From Alphaproteobacteria bacterium (GTDB taxonomy: Bacteria > Pseudomonadota > Alphaproteobacteria > Micavibrionales > Micavibrionaceae), in the NCBI GenBank assembly GCA_023150415.1, contig JAKLKY010000011.1, forward strand, positions 1-50,744: a stretch of 50,744 nucleotides of DNA, read 5' to 3'. Both the position numbers and the translations under genes were made by a program. Below are positions 7,912 to 17,506 of this stretch, piece by piece (the first letter of the stretch is position 1; each line of letters begins with the position of its first letter). Below the pieces are notes generated by a model, which made no database searches, was not told where the DNA came from, and was given only the letters and a program-made list of their open reading frames with translations.

Positions 7912-9412
7912 CGCTATCTTTGCCATTAACCAGAAGCTGGCCCGTCGGCATCAGCTCGAAATCGAAAATGGTTTCTGAACCTGAAACACGTCCGGCACTT
8001 TTCCACGTGCGCAGCGTATCGGCCATTGGGCTTCCGAGCGCCACGAGCCGCGCGATGATGGTGTCCATGTTATTCACTTTCATGACGCTTTTTGCGACGA
8101 AGGAGAGCACAGCGGTGGCATCGGCGTACGCCGTGCCTTCATGAGAAAACGTGTAATCCGTGCCGCGCGCGGCGTCTTGCTGAAAATCCAGCACCGTACC
8201 ATTTTGCGCTAACAGCGGCGGTAACTGAAACAACATGGCAAAAGGACCGATTGGCGTTTCCGAGCCTGCCGCCGATGCCTGCATATGATTGCGCAACAAA
8301 TCAACAATCGCCCGCACGGGCAGTTTCTTAAGATTGAATTGTACATTGACCTGCGCAGGCGTCAGCCCAGCATTCTGCGAAGGTTCCGGCGACAATACCA
8401 AACCGTCGGCGGTCAATCCGAAATCAAGCTGCGCCAACGGCTGCGTAAGCGCCTGTGCACCCGCATTCACGGAGCCCTGCGCTAAGGCGAAGGCTTGCGC
8501 GGGGGTCTCCCCAAGGGCGGGCCGTTGCATGGCCATGTTGCGCCCACTCAGACGCATCTTCAGACCTTCGCCCGTTGTCAAAATCATATCCAGCACGGCT
8601 TGCTGCAGGGCGCTGTCCAAGGTGGGGTCATAGCGGCGCTCCTGCTGTGCCTTTTGCGTCTGGCCGATCAAATCCTGCATTTTTTGCTGCAGCTGCCGGG
8701 CGCGCAGCAAATTTTGGCGTTCACCGGCGACTTCAATCGTGGCGTCGCTTACTTTAAACGTACCGCCATCGGCCAGCTGCGCGTTGATATTTTTCACCGC
8801 AAGATTAAATGGGCCGGACCACAATCCTGGGCTTTCCTCACGCATGTCCATAGACGCATTAAGCCCCGTAAAAGCAACAACGGATTTTTTCGTTTCCTGC
8901 GCGTCCTGCGCGATTAAGCTCACGCTCTCGTACGCCGCTTTCAGCATCAAGAATTGTGCTAGAGATTCATCCCAAATCCCTGAAAATTTCTGATCCTTGC
9001 CCCATTCAATGCGAAAATTTTCAATACCCTTATTGCTCTTGCCGATCATCGGCGTCGGCAGAGCGATGGAGAGTTTCCAGCGCCCTTGTGCCGCATCAGG
9101 ACTGATATTGACGGTAATAATGCCGATGTCAAAAGAACCGCCATCCGCGTTCATAACACGCAGGTAAGGCAAGGCCGCGTTACTGTAGCCCGATTGCGGC
9201 GTGATCTTGAGATCGCCGTCGCGCACCAACTTGCCGCCATTAGCGCTGGCTTGCTGTTCCCAGCGCTTGAGAAATTCTTCCAGCAGCGCGCGCTCTTTGC
9301 TCAGGTCCGTCGGCGGCGTTTGCGCTTGCGCAGCCATCATCATGCCCGTCACGGTGATCAGCGCCAAAATCAAGGCGCCGGCAAAGCGCAGATAATCCAT
9401 TCTTATCTTCAT
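7850..9412 (-). CDS. Exported hypothetical protein, possibly DUF2125-like
   Basis: A 520-residue protein with an N-terminal signal peptide (YLRFAGALILALITVTGMMMAAQAQ), so periplasmic or outer-membrane associated. The rest is rich in short alternating beta-type strands (for example SFDIGIITVNISPD and VNVQFNLKKLPVRAIVDLL), with a Gln-rich helical stretch near residues 215-250. Its overall layout, size and setting recall the DUF2125 or AsmA-like periplasmic proteins of Alphaproteobacteria, but I cannot confirm the family. It begins four bases after the stop of the permease gene, so the two form an operon. The last 62 bases overlap convergent hemW. Confidence 0.75.
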   Translation of the reverse strand: MKIRMDYLRFAGALILALITVTGMMMAAQAQTPPTDLSKERALLEEFLKRWEQQASANGGKLVRDGDLKITPQSGYSNAALPYLRVMNADGGSFDIGIITVNISPDAAQGRWKLSIALPTPMIGKSNKGIENFRIEWGKDQKFSGIWDESLAQFLMLKAAYESVSLIAQDAQETKKSVVAFTGLNASMDMREESPGLWSGPFNLAVKNINAQLADGGTFKVSDATIEVAGERQNLLRARQLQQKMQDLIGQTQKAQQERRYDPTLDSALQQAVLDMILTTGEGLKMRLSGRNMAMQRPALGETPAQAFALAQGSVNAGAQALTQPLAQLDFGLTADGLVLSPEPSQNAGLTPAQVNVQFNLKKLPVRAIVDLLRNHMQASAAGSETPIGPFAMLFQLPPLLAQNGTVLDFQQDAARGTDYTFSHEGTAYADATAVLSFVAKSVMKVNNMDTIIARLVALGSPMADTLRTWKSAGRVSGSETIFDFELMPTGQLLVNGKDSATLFAPPSTSVPANPPTETQ

Positions 9413-9415
9413 GTT

Positions 9416-10474
9416 CTATCCATTCATTAAAAGAGCCAATAGGATGATCTGCGGTACTGTAACCAATGGCAAAGCCAACGCAACCTTCCATGATTTTGTT
9501 GCGTCGCGCAGAACCAGAATCTCGGTGTAATCCGTTGCAACGCCTGCCATCAGAAACGTAAACGCATTGCCCGGCGCGGCAGCACGATTGAGGATTTCGG
9601 CTGCAATGGGCGCAGATCCCTCCGAGCAGACCTCAATTACTGTCGCCGCGGCCAGTGTAATGAACAAGCCGATCAGCGTAGGGCCAAACATGGCAGCAAA
9701 AAATTCCGGAGGGATAAACGCGCGCGTTGCGGCGGCAATGATAATCCCAAGCAGCAACCAGCGGATCAACATGCGTGCCTCAGGCAAACCGCCAACCAAC
9801 ACATCCCGAATAAAACGGGGCGTAAAATGAAATTCCCGCCACCGTGCACGCAAATCAGCGCGCCAGTCAAAATCCGGCGGCGTATAGGGGACCAAGGGGT
9901 TTTCAGGCAAAATTCCGCGTTGTGTCAGTTGTTGAAAAACAAGTCCGCTGACAACCGCGACGACGAATGATCCGGCAATGAAAACCAGCGTCCATTGCAA
10001 GCCAATCAGCGCGATCAAAATTAGAGTGAGGGAAAAGGAATTCCAGGGGCTGGCGATTAGGAACGTCATCACCTGCGCCACGCTGGCGCCGCGTTCGTAG
10101 AGTTTCGCGCCGACCATTAAAATGCCATGCGAGCACAGATCCAGCAGCACACCGGCAAAGGCAGCGCGCATCAAGCCACCAAAAGAATCACCGCGCCCTA
10201 ATAAAAGCTGAAAATACTCTCGGGGGACTTTGTTCATCAGACCCACGATAATGACGCCTAAAGCGACCCCCCACCACATCGTACCCACCAGATCAAGCAC
10301 GCCATGAACAAATACATGCAAATGCGGAATAGGGACGCCCAAAGCATATAAAACAAAAGCCATCGCAATCAGCGATAAACTTCCCCACAAAATCAGATCC
10401 CTGCGCTTGGGCGGCGCGCATTCGGATTCAGGCGAGGTCTCCAGGGAAGGTGGTTGGTGGCAACACTGGCTCAT
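9416..10474 (-). CDS. Permease of the SO_0444 (Cu/Zn efflux) / DUF318 family
   Basis: Multi-pass inner-membrane protein of about 352 residues with eight to ten hydrophobic segments. The stretch VLLDLCSHGILMVGAKLYERGA followed closely by FLIASPWNSFSLTLILIALIG is characteristic of SO_0444-type permeases, a branch of the YraQ/ArsP-like family proposed to export copper or zinc. A second repeat-like segment, ATVIEVCSEGSAPIAAEIL, carries the matching Cys and Ser positions. I set the start at ATG 10474 (MSQCCHQPPS), whose Cys-Cys-His could bind metal; the frame extends 28 codons upstream without a better site. Metal specificity is inferred from family only. Confidence 0.85.
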   Translation of the reverse strand: MSQCCHQPPSLETSPESECAPPKRRDLILWGSLSLIAMAFVLYALGVPIPHLHVFVHGVLDLVGTMWWGVALGVIIVGLMNKVPREYFQLLLGRGDSFGGLMRAAFAGVLLDLCSHGILMVGAKLYERGASVAQVMTFLIASPWNSFSLTLILIALIGLQWTLVFIAGSFVVAVVSGLVFQQLTQRGILPENPLVPYTPPDFDWRADLRARWREFHFTPRFIRDVLVGGLPEARMLIRWLLLGIIIAAATRAFIPPEFFAAMFGPTLIGLFITLAAATVIEVCSEGSAPIAAEILNRAAAPGNAFTFLMAGVATDYTEILVLRDATKSWKVALALPLVTVPQIILLALLMNG

Positions 10475-10550
10475 ACACAGAAAGCTAGGGCGGGACCTGC
10501 GGACTGTCAATTCTAAAACATTGAATTCCCATGCAAATCGCACTAATCTT

Positions 10551-11156
10551 ATGCGCATGAGATTTTACGCCCTTCTGCCCTTTCTGATGATTTTCTGTTG
10601 TGCGGGCCTTGCGGCCGCGCAAACACCTGCCACGCAAACGTCGGGTGGGTCGATCAATCAATATGGCGCCAAGTATAAAAAGGCCCCGCCCGCACCTATG
10701 GAAGGCAGCCTCCTCCTGCCCAGCACTTATCAGATGGCCTTGGTGCCGGGCATTCGCCCGCATGAGGCTGTATTACGGATTGTCTCTCCTGTCGCGGTCA
10801 ATGGCTGCGTGATGATTAAAAGTCCACACGTGCAAGAAAAGTATTATGGCGCGAACATTGTCTTTGAGATCGGCCAGCCTGAAATCCAGATTGATACCAG
10901 CAAGCGTTATGCGCACTATCAATGTTCGGCAACAGCGCATTACACGCAGATTGATCTGAAACTGGATGCACGGCGCATGAAAGAGAGCAATGTGCGCCAG
11001 ATTACGCTTAAAGCGAATGGTCCGAGCGATATTCTCGATGTTCGCATCGAAGCCGGGCAACTCAGCCTTGTGCCCCGCACCACGCGCGCTTTTAAGCCAG
11101 CGCCGATGTCAAAGGGACAAAATCCTCTTTCCCTTCCTGTATCTTTAACGGAGTAG
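10551..11156 (+). CDS. Exported hypothetical protein upstream of grpE
   Basis: About 201 residues with a clear signal peptide (FYALLPFLMIFCCAGLAAAQ). The mature part looks beta-rich (VNGCVMIKSPHVQEKYYG, HYQCSATAHYTQIDLKL) and has two cysteines that could pair. I do not recognise the family. Start at ATG 10551 or the ATG two codons later. It ends with a GGAG that sits across its stop and doubles as the ribosome site of grpE four bases on, so the two genes are translationally close. It diverges from the permease gene. Confidence 0.72.
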   Translation: MRMRFYALLPFLMIFCCAGLAAAQTPATQTSGGSINQYGAKYKKAPPAPMEGSLLLPSTYQMALVPGIRPHEAVLRIVSPVAVNGCVMIKSPHVQEKYYGANIVFEIGQPEIQIDTSKRYAHYQCSATAHYTQIDLKLDARRMKESNVRQITLKANGPSDILDVRIEAGQLSLVPRTTRAFKPAPMSKGQNPLSLPVSLTE

Positions 11157-11160
11157 AAAA

Positions 11161-11772
11161 ATGATGAGTAACGAAGCAAAAAAAGAAGAAAATGCCAATG
11201 ATATGAACCCTGAATCGGCTGCGGAAATGCCGCAGGCTTCCGCTTCACAGACGCCCGCCGAAGCACCCCAGGACGATGTGCAGAAGATGCGCGAGCAGAT
11301 GCTGCGCGCAATGGCAGAGGCTGAGAACACCCGCAAGCGCATGGACCGCGAACGCGATGACATCCGCAAATACGCCATCGTTCCCTTTGCGCGCGATATG
11401 CTGGCTGTATCCGATAATCTGCATCGCGCGCTTGAAGCGGTTCCAGCAGAGCTGCGCGACAGCGATCCACGCGTGCAAAGTCTGCTGCAAGGCTTACAAG
11501 CCGTGGAAAACGAGCTACAAAAGATTTTCGAGCGTCATAAAATCAAGCGTCTTTATCCGCTGGGCGAGATGTTTGACCCAAATCAGCATGAGGTCATGTT
11601 TGAAACCCCCGGCACCGGCAAGCCCAGCGGCACCGTGACACTGGTTGTTGAAGCAGGTTATATGTTGTTTGATCGCCTCATCCGCCCGGCGCGCGTCGGT
11701 ATTGCCAAGGATGCGGACAGTTCCGGCCCCTCCCCAGCCCATTCGGGCGGAACGGTGGATACGCAGGCGTAA
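11161..11772 (+). CDS. grpE: Nucleotide exchange factor GrpE
   Basis: Releases ADP from DnaK during chaperone cycling. The 203-residue product has the usual disordered acidic N-terminus, a long coiled coil (DDVQKMREQMLRAMAEAENTRKR region, about residues 38-75) and the C-terminal beta domain with FDPNQHEVMFETP and GTVTLVVEAGYMLFDRLIRPARVGIAK. The Ser/Gly-rich tail is longer than in E. coli. It lies just upstream of dnaK on the same strand but is separated from it by 160 bases that contain regulatory-looking sequence. Confidence 0.96.
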   Translation: MMSNEAKKEENANDMNPESAAEMPQASASQTPAEAPQDDVQKMREQMLRAMAEAENTRKRMDRERDDIRKYAIVPFARDMLAVSDNLHRALEAVPAELRDSDPRVQSLLQGLQAVENELQKIFERHKIKRLYPLGEMFDPNQHEVMFETPGTGKPSGTVTLVVEAGYMLFDRLIRPARVGIAKDADSSGPSPAHSGGTVDTQA

Positions 11773-11803
11773 TCCGCTCCCGGTATTCATACGTATAAAT
11801 TTT

Positions 11804-11853
11804 AAAGCCGTTGCCAAATGGCTTTTGACTATCATATAAATATCAAACCTTCA
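11804..11853 (+). promoter_or_regulatory. Possible weak terminator overlapping a heat-shock-like dnaK promoter
   Basis: AAAGCC at 11804-11809 can pair with GGCTTT at 11820-11825, a weak hairpin after grpE. Overlapping its right arm, CTTTTGACT leads to a TTGACT -35 at 11825-11830, followed 17 bases later by CCTTCA at 11848-11853, resembling the C-rich -10 of RpoH promoters. No CIRCE inverted repeat is present, so RpoH rather than HrcA control is the better guess for dnaKJ. Weak matches only. Confidence 0.3.
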
Positions 11854-11932
11854 TGGGGACGGACGCAATGCCTATGGTAGGGTTGCGAGAAATCGATTAA
11901 GATCCGTTCGCCGCACAAAAAGGAGATAAATT

Positions 11933-13885
11933 ATGTCTAAAATCATTGGTATTGACCTCGGCACCACCAATTCCTGCGTCGCGATTATGGAGGGCAAAGA
12001 GCCCCGGGTGATCGAGAACGCGGAAGGCGCCCGCACCACCCCATCGATGATTGCCTTTACCAAGGACGGCGAACGTCTGGTCGGCCAGCCTGCGAAGCGT
12101 CAGGCTGTGACAAACCCTGAAAATACACTTTACGCCGTCAAGCGTCTGATCGGCCGTCCGTTTAATGACCCCGAAGTGCAGAAAATGGCCAAGACTGCGC
12201 CGTTTAAAATCGTAAAGGGGGATAACGGCGATGCCTGCGTTGAAATCAACGGCGAGAAGAAAACACCGCCGCAAATCTCCGCGATGGTTCTGCAGAAGAT
12301 GAAAGAAACGGCCGAGGCCTATCTAGGCGAGAAAATCACCCGCGCCGTCATTACCGTACCGGCGTATTTCAACGACGCGCAGCGTCAGGCGACCAAGGAT
12401 GCCGGGAAAATCGCCGGTCTGGAAGTCGAGCGCATCATTAACGAACCCACGGCTGCGGCACTCGCCTACGGTCTGGATAAAAAAGCCAATGGGACGATTG
12501 CGGTCTACGATCTGGGCGGCGGAACGTTCGATATTTCCGTGCTGGAAATCGGCGACGGCGTGTTCGAAGTCAAATCCACCAACGGCGATACGTTCCTGGG
12601 CGGTGAGGATTTTGATGCCCGCATCATTGATTACTTGGCCGATGAATTCAAAAAGGATCAGGGGATTGATCTGCGCTCAGACAAGCTGGCGCTGCAGCGT
12701 CTGAAAGAAGCGGCTGAGAAAGCCAAGATCGAGTTATCCTCAACGACACAAACCGAGGTCAATCTGCCGTTCATCACCGCCGATGCGTCAGGACCCAAGC
12801 ATCTGAACATCAAGCTATCGCGCGCCAAGCTCGAAGCACTGGTTGATGATCTGGTCAAGCGTACCCTTGCGCCATTGAAAGCTGCGATCAAAGATGCAGG
12901 ATTAAAAGCCTCAGACATTGACGAAGTGGTTTTGGTCGGCGGGATGACTCGCATGCCCAAGATCATCGAAACGGTGAAGGAATTTTTCGGCAAAGAGCCA
13001 CATAAAGGCGTAAACCCCGATGAAGTCGTCGCCGATGGTGCGGCCATTCAGGGCGGCGTTCTGCTGGGCGATGTGAAAGACGTTTTGTTGCTGGACGTTA
13101 CACCGCTTTCGCTGGGTATTGAAACGCTGGGCGGGGTGTTCACACGGTTGATCGACCGCAACACCACCATCCCCACCAAGAAGAGCCAGACATTCTCCAC
13201 CGCCGAGGACGGCCAGAACGCAGTGACGATCCGCGTCTTTCAAGGTGAGCGTGAAATGGCCGCAGACAACAAATTGCTGGGTCAGTTTGATTTGGTTGGT
13301 ATTCCGCCCGCGCCGCGCGGCGTACCGCAGATCGAGGTTACGTTCGACATCGACGCCAACGGCATTGTGCATGTCACCGCCAAAGACAAGGCCACAAACA
13401 AGGAGCAGCAAATTCGTATCCAGGCCAGCGGCGGCTTATCCGAAGCGGATATTGAGCAAATGGTTAAGGATGCCGAATCACACGCGGAGGAAGATAAAAA
13501 GCGCCGTGCGCTGGTCGAGGCCCGTAACCAGGCCGAAGGTTTGATCCACACCACCGAGAAATCGCTGACGGATTTGGGCGATAAGATCGACGCCTCTGAG
13601 AAGAAAAATGTCGAAGACGCCGTGGCCGACTTGAAAGGCGTTCTTGCTGGCGAGGATAAAGATGCGATCGAGGCTAAAACACAGGCCCTGATGCAGGCCA
13701 GCATGAAGCTGGGCGAGCTTGCATACCGCCAGGCGCAGGAAGATGCTGCGAAGGAAGCGGGTGCAAATGCCGCTCCGAACGACGATAAGCCTGCACAAGC
13801 GGGGAAGCCCAATGACGATGTCATCGAAGCCGATTTCACCGATCTGGAACTCGAAGACGACGATCAGAAAAAGAAGAAGGGGTAG
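11933..13885 (+). CDS. dnaK: Molecular chaperone DnaK (Hsp70)
   Basis: ATP-driven Hsp70 chaperone. The 650-residue product shows the full family layout: phosphate loop [32 protein letters not shown], the [15 protein letters not shown] loop, [12 protein letters not shown], the linker [19 protein letters not shown] and a C-terminal acidic tail ending in EADFTDLE and a lysine run. An AAGGAG site stands seven bases before the ATG. It is followed by dnaJ after a 105-base gap containing an inverted repeat. Confidence 0.99.
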   Translation: MSKIIGIDLGTTNSCVAIMEGKEPRVIENAEGARTTPSMIAFTKDGERLVGQPAKRQAVTNPENTLYAVKRLIGRPFNDPEVQKMAKTAPFKIVKGDNGDACVEINGEKKTPPQISAMVLQKMKETAEAYLGEKITRAVITVPAYFNDAQRQATKDAGKIAGLEVERIINEPTAAALAYGLDKKANGTIAVYDLGGGTFDISVLEIGDGVFEVKSTNGDTFLGGEDFDARIIDYLADEFKKDQGIDLRSDKLALQRLKEAAEKAKIELSSTTQTEVNLPFITADASGPKHLNIKLSRAKLEALVDDLVKRTLAPLKAAIKDAGLKASDIDEVVLVGGMTRMPKIIETVKEFFGKEPHKGVNPDEVVADGAAIQGGVLLGDVKDVLLLDVTPLSLGIETLGGVFTRLIDRNTTIPTKKSQTFSTAEDGQNAVTIRVFQGEREMAADNKLLGQFDLVGIPPAPRGVPQIEVTFDIDANGIVHVTAKDKATNKEQQIRIQASGGLSEADIEQMVKDAESHAEEDKKRRALVEARNQAEGLIHTTEKSLTDLGDKIDASEKKNVEDAVADLKGVLAGEDKDAIEAKTQALMQASMKLGELAYRQAQEDAAKEAGANAAPNDDKPAQAGKPNDDVIEADFTDLELEDDDQKKKKG

Positions 13886-13908
13886 GATAAAGAGAATGTT
13901 AGAAAAGT

Positions 13909-13976
13909 GGAATGCTGGAATTTCAAGACTGAAACATCCGGCTTCCCTTTCTGACATTCCAACATTCCAGCATTCC
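13909..13976. repeat. Inverted repeat with 8-base tandem units between dnaK and dnaJ
   Basis: GGAATGCTGGAAT at 13909-13921 is repeated exactly inverted at 13964-13976 (ATTCCAGCATTCC), separated by 42 bases. The right arm is part of three tandem ACATTCC-like units of period eight (about 13953-13977). The arms could form a hairpin in the dnaK-dnaJ mRNA that attenuates or stabilises transcripts, or the element may be a dispersed extragenic palindrome. Confidence 0.65.
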
Positions 13977-13990
13977 GAGATTTCAGGATC

Positions 13991-15154
13991 ATGAGCAAAG
14001 ATTTCTACAAAACCTTGGGCGTTGAAAAAAACGCCAGCGCCGATGACCTGAAAAAGGCTTATCGCAAGCTGGCGATGCAATACCATCCCGATAAAAATAA
14101 GGGCGATACAAAAGCAGAAGCCAGGTTCAAGGAAATCAACGAAGCCTATGATATTCTAAAAGACGAACAAAAACGCGCGGCCTATGACCGTTTCGGTGCG
14201 GCTGCGTTCGATGGCAGCATGGGCGGCCGGCCGGGTGGCGGTGCGGGTTTTAATCCTGCTGATTTTTCAGGATTCTCAGGTGCTTTTTCCGACATTTTCG
14301 AAGACATGTTCGGTGAATTCATGGGCGGGCGCGGCGGCGGCCGCGGTGCGGCCGGACGCGGCGCTGATATGCAATATACGCTCGAAATCTCTCTGGAAGA
14401 TGCCTATCGCGGCAAAGAAGCCAAAATCAAAATACCCGTCAATGACACGTGCGATACCTGCTCGGGTTCTGGCTCTGCCGAAGGTGCGGGTTCAGTGAAT
14501 TGTGATACGTGCGGCGGACACGGACGCGTACGCCAGCAGCAGGGATTTTTTACCATCGAACGCACCTGCCCAACCTGTCAGGGCCAGGGCCAGGTCATTA
14601 AAAATCCGTGCAAGGCATGCAGCGGCGCCGGGCGCATCCGCAAGGAAAAAACACTTAAGACAAAAATCCCGGCGGGTGTAGAGCATGGGCGGCGCATTCG
14701 TCTTTCGGGCGAGGGCGAAGCCGGCATGCGCGGGGGCCCACATGGCGATTTGTACATTTTGCTGAGCATAAGGCCGCACAAATTTTTTAAACGCGATGGC
14801 GGCAATTTGTATTGCCGTGTGCCGATCGCATTCACGACAGCGGCTCTCGGCGGCGAGATTGATGTTCCAACAATCGACGGTGCAGGCGCGAAAGTGAAAA
14901 TTCCCCCCGGCACACAAACCGGACAACAATTTCGCCTGCGCAGCAAGGGCATGACGATCCTAAATAGCGAGGCACGCGGCGACGCCTTCATCGAAATCTT
15001 TGTGGAAACGCCGGTCAATCTGGACCGCAAGCAGGAGGATTTGCTGCGCCAGTTCGAGAAAACCTTGAGCAACGGCAGCGGTGGACGCAATTCCCCGCAA
15101 GCAAGTGGATTCTTTACCAAGGTCAAAGAATTCTGGGATGATTTGAAGGAGTAG
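13991..15154 (+). CDS. dnaJ: Chaperone protein DnaJ (Hsp40)
   Basis: DnaK co-chaperone that stimulates its ATPase and delivers substrates. The 387-residue type I protein has the J domain with the HPD motif (YHPDKNKGD, about residues 33-41), a Gly/Phe-rich linker (about 75-115), four CxxCxGxG-type zinc-binding repeats ([32 protein letters not shown]) and the C-terminal substrate-binding domains. It follows dnaK as usual, with dapB seven bases downstream. Confidence 0.98.
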   Translation: MSKDFYKTLGVEKNASADDLKKAYRKLAMQYHPDKNKGDTKAEARFKEINEAYDILKDEQKRAAYDRFGAAAFDGSMGGRPGGGAGFNPADFSGFSGAFSDIFEDMFGEFMGGRGGGRGAAGRGADMQYTLEISLEDAYRGKEAKIKIPVNDTCDTCSGSGSAEGAGSVNCDTCGGHGRVRQQQGFFTIERTCPTCQGQGQVIKNPCKACSGAGRIRKEKTLKTKIPAGVEHGRRIRLSGEGEAGMRGGPHGDLYILLSIRPHKFFKRDGGNLYCRVPIAFTTAALGGEIDVPTIDGAGAKVKIPPGTQTGQQFRLRSKGMTILNSEARGDAFIEIFVETPVNLDRKQEDLLRQFEKTLSNGSGGRNSPQASGFFTKVKEFWDDLKE

Positions 15155-15160
15155 ACACAC

Positions 15161-15874
15161 ATGAAAATCGGCATCACGGGACAAAATGGCCGCATGGGGC
15201 AGATGCTGATTCAGGAGCTGCGCGGGGGCGCGTGGCCGGATTTGCAGCTGGCGGGCGGCATTGGACGTGACGGCGATGCAGAAAATCTTTTCAAGATCAG
15301 CGATGCGGTGATTGATTTTACGCGACCCGAGGCGACACGAAACCATGTGGCCTTGGCAGCACAGAAAAAGAAGATTTTGATTGTTGGCACGACGGGGTTG
15401 ACGGCCGAGGATGAATCCGTGCTGAACAATGCGGCGCAGCAAACTGTAATCGTCTCTGCGCCCAATATGAGCGTCGGTGTGAATTTGCTGCTGGCGTTGG
15501 TGGAGCAAGCCGCGGCGCGGTTGGGGCCGGACTGGGATGCAGAAATATACGAAGCGCATCATAAAAATAAAATCGATGCGCCCTCTGGCACTGCGCTCGC
15601 GCTGGGCAAGGCCGTGGCCAATCAGCGCGGCGGCGCGTTCGTCACCGACCGCCATGGCGCCCGCAAGCAAGGCGATATCGGCTTTTCCGTGGCGCGCGGC
15701 GGCGATGTGGTTGGCGAACACAGCGTCACTTTCTATGGCGCAGGCGAGCGCATCAGCCTGCAGCATATGGCGACCAACCGCGCCCTTTTCGCACGCGGCG
15801 CGCTCAAGGCCGCGGAATGGGCCAAGGGTCAAAAGCCCGGCCTTTATTTCATGCGCGATGTGTTGGGGGTTTAG
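15161..15874 (+). CDS. dapB: 4-hydroxy-tetrahydrodipicolinate reductase
   Basis: NAD(P)H-dependent step of the diaminopimelate and lysine pathway. The N-terminal Rossmann motif is ITGQNGRMGQ (residues 4-13), VGTTGLT binds the nicotinamide, and the catalytic EAHHKNKIDAPSGTAL segment holds the His pair and the Lys. At 237 residues it is shorter than the 265-270 usual in proteobacteria, mainly from a contracted N-terminal domain (no long loop after the first helix), but all key motifs are kept. A good AAGGAG site precedes the ATG and the gene is directly behind dnaJ, an order shared with other Alphaproteobacteria. Confidence 0.95.
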   Translation: MKIGITGQNGRMGQMLIQELRGGAWPDLQLAGGIGRDGDAENLFKISDAVIDFTRPEATRNHVALAAQKKKILIVGTTGLTAEDESVLNNAAQQTVIVSAPNMSVGVNLLLALVEQAAARLGPDWDAEIYEAHHKNKIDAPSGTALALGKAVANQRGGAFVTDRHGARKQGDIGFSVARGGDVVGEHSVTFYGAGERISLQHMATNRALFARGALKAAEWAKGQKPGLYFMRDVLGV

Positions 15875-15892
15875 CGTCTTCGGAGGTGTTTA

Positions 15893-16510
15893 TTAGGGTC
15901 CTGTGGGTTCTGAGAGTCTCTGGGCAGGGGGCTCAGAAGTAGCGTTATGATGGCTATAAATTAAACCCCCGATCACACCCAGGGCGGCCGCGACAGGCCA
16001 TACCCTTTTAAGCAATGCCGTCTTCTCTTTTTTTTCCTCAGGAGCAGAATGACGCGCTTTGTAAGCCTCCAATGCGGAATCAATAAGGCGCATTAAGCCG
16101 TCATGATCAAGGTCTGTTTGCAGGGGCCCGAAAGGAGATTCCCACTCACCTGCATTAAAAAATTGAGAAGTGGGAGGAGATTCTGGGTTTGAGCCTATCA
16201 CATAAGCATTCCATACTTCTTCCCTCTTAAATGAGGTTTGGGCGACATACTTTCCCGTTTCAGGATTAATACCAATTGAAATTTCATGACGAACGACAGG
16301 TTTTTTTCCATTTAAGCCTTGTACTGGGGAACGGGCCTTATAGGAAAAAATCAATTCGGTGGGATCCTCCGCATTTATTTCGACAGTTACGTCTCCTATA
16401 TTTTCATGATGATTCTTATTATGATCAGCTTGGATACGCGTTAGAATTGCGTTGTAAGTTGCTTCCATTGCTTTTGTCGGTGAGGCAAATTGACCTTTTC
16501 TGTTCCGCAT
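15893..16510 (-). CDS. Hypothetical protein with C-terminal membrane anchor
   Basis: Unrecognised 205-residue protein. The N-terminus is basic (MRNRKGQFASPTKAMEATYN). The middle has Asp/Glu-rich beta-like stretches (VTVEINAEDPTELIFSY), and a single hydrophobic segment near the C-terminus (VWPVAAALGVIGGLIY) could anchor it as a tail-anchored membrane protein, with a Pro/Ser tail after it. I chose ATG 16510 because AGGGA lies before it; the frame runs 13 codons further up to a GTG at 16549. The gene is clearly AT-rich and sits between dapB and nth, which often adjoin, so it looks like an acquired gene. Confidence 0.7.
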   Translation of the reverse strand: MRNRKGQFASPTKAMEATYNAILTRIQADHNKNHHENIGDVTVEINAEDPTELIFSYKARSPVQGLNGKKPVVRHEISIGINPETGKYVAQTSFKREEVWNAYVIGSNPESPPTSQFFNAGEWESPFGPLQTDLDHDGLMRLIDSALEAYKARHSAPEEKKEKTALLKRVWPVAAALGVIGGLIYSHHNATSEPPAQRLSEPTGP

Positions 16511-16596
16511 ATTTATTCCCTGTTTATTCCGTTTTGTTTTTATTATCACATTCAGATGATAATGAAAGTATAATTATAACAGGAATTGTAAATATG

Positions 16597-17427
16597 TCAA
16601 GTATGACTTGGTAACATTTCTTGCTGTAAAATCAACCGCTTACGCGCAGGACCCCAGGCGTAATCGCCAATCAGGCCGCTGGTCTGAATGACGCGGTGGC
16701 AGGGCACGAGCAGGGAAACCGGATTTGCCCCTACCGCACTGCCAACCGCGCGTGCTGCTTTGGGCTTCCCCACCACATGCGCAATGGCTTGATAGGTCGC
16801 GGTCGCGCCAACAGGAATTTGCATCAAGGCCTGCCAGACCTGAATTTGAAAATTGGTGCCATAGAGATCGAGACTGAATTTTCCATCGCCGCCGCGCCAG
16901 AGCGTATTGATCGCCTGCGCATCCGCGGCAATCGCACGATCATCGTGCACAAAATTCGCGCGCGGCCACCAGTCCTGCATGCGCTGCAGCGGCACATCCG
17001 GTTGCTGATCTATGAGAAACCCCAGCCAGCAAATCCCCTTCTGCGTTTTGCCGATCATCACCGCGCCCAGAATAGTTGGCGCAAAGCCATAGGTAATTGT
17101 TAACCCCTGACCGCGTGTTTTGATCTGGCCGGGGCTAAGGCCCATAACACGCACAACGACATCATGCAGACGCGAAGCACCTGATAATGCTACATGCGCA
17201 GCTGCGTCATCGCGCGCCAGACCCTCTATTAGCAATTCCGCGACATGGTGCGCCTGCACAATCTGGCTTAGTCGTTTGGGGCTGATCCCCACATGGGCCT
17301 TGAAGAGCTTTTGAAAATGCGCAGGCTCATAACACGCTTGCGCAGCCAGTTCCTTCAGCGACATTTGCGCACCCTGCGGCGTGAGCAACGTATCAATTGC
17401 GCGGGCGATGCGGTCGATGGGTTTCAT
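16597..17427 (-). CDS. Ada-like: AraC-type DNA-binding domain fused to O6-alkylguanine-DNA alkyltransferase
   Basis: Removes methyl groups from O6-methylguanine in DNA by transfer to a cysteine, and may regulate transcription. Residues from about 5 to 95 form an AraC-type helix-turn-helix (SLKELAAQACYEPAHFQKLFKAHVGISPKRL). The C-terminal half is the alkyltransferase with FQIQVWQALMQIPVGATATY and the active-site PCHRVIQ. The N-terminal zinc/phosphotriester domain of E. coli Ada (with its acceptor Cys) is missing, so this is not a full Ada. ATG 17427 is preferred over a TTG at 17463 upstream. It is divergent from nth, pairing two DNA repair genes. Confidence 0.9.
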   Translation of the reverse strand: MKPIDRIARAIDTLLTPQGAQMSLKELAAQACYEPAHFQKLFKAHVGISPKRLSQIVQAHHVAELLIEGLARDDAAAHVALSGASRLHDVVVRVMGLSPGQIKTRGQGLTITYGFAPTILGAVMIGKTQKGICWLGFLIDQQPDVPLQRMQDWWPRANFVHDDRAIAADAQAINTLWRGGDGKFSLDLYGTNFQIQVWQALMQIPVGATATYQAIAHVVGKPKAARAVGSAVGANPVSLLVPCHRVIQTSGLIGDYAWGPARKRLILQQEMLPSHT

Positions 17428-17506
17428 AGATGGAAATCTAATGATTGTGCCGTCTGTCGCCAATCCCGATTCTTGTGAATTTTAGGCGGACTGTTAAAGT
17501 GGCGTA

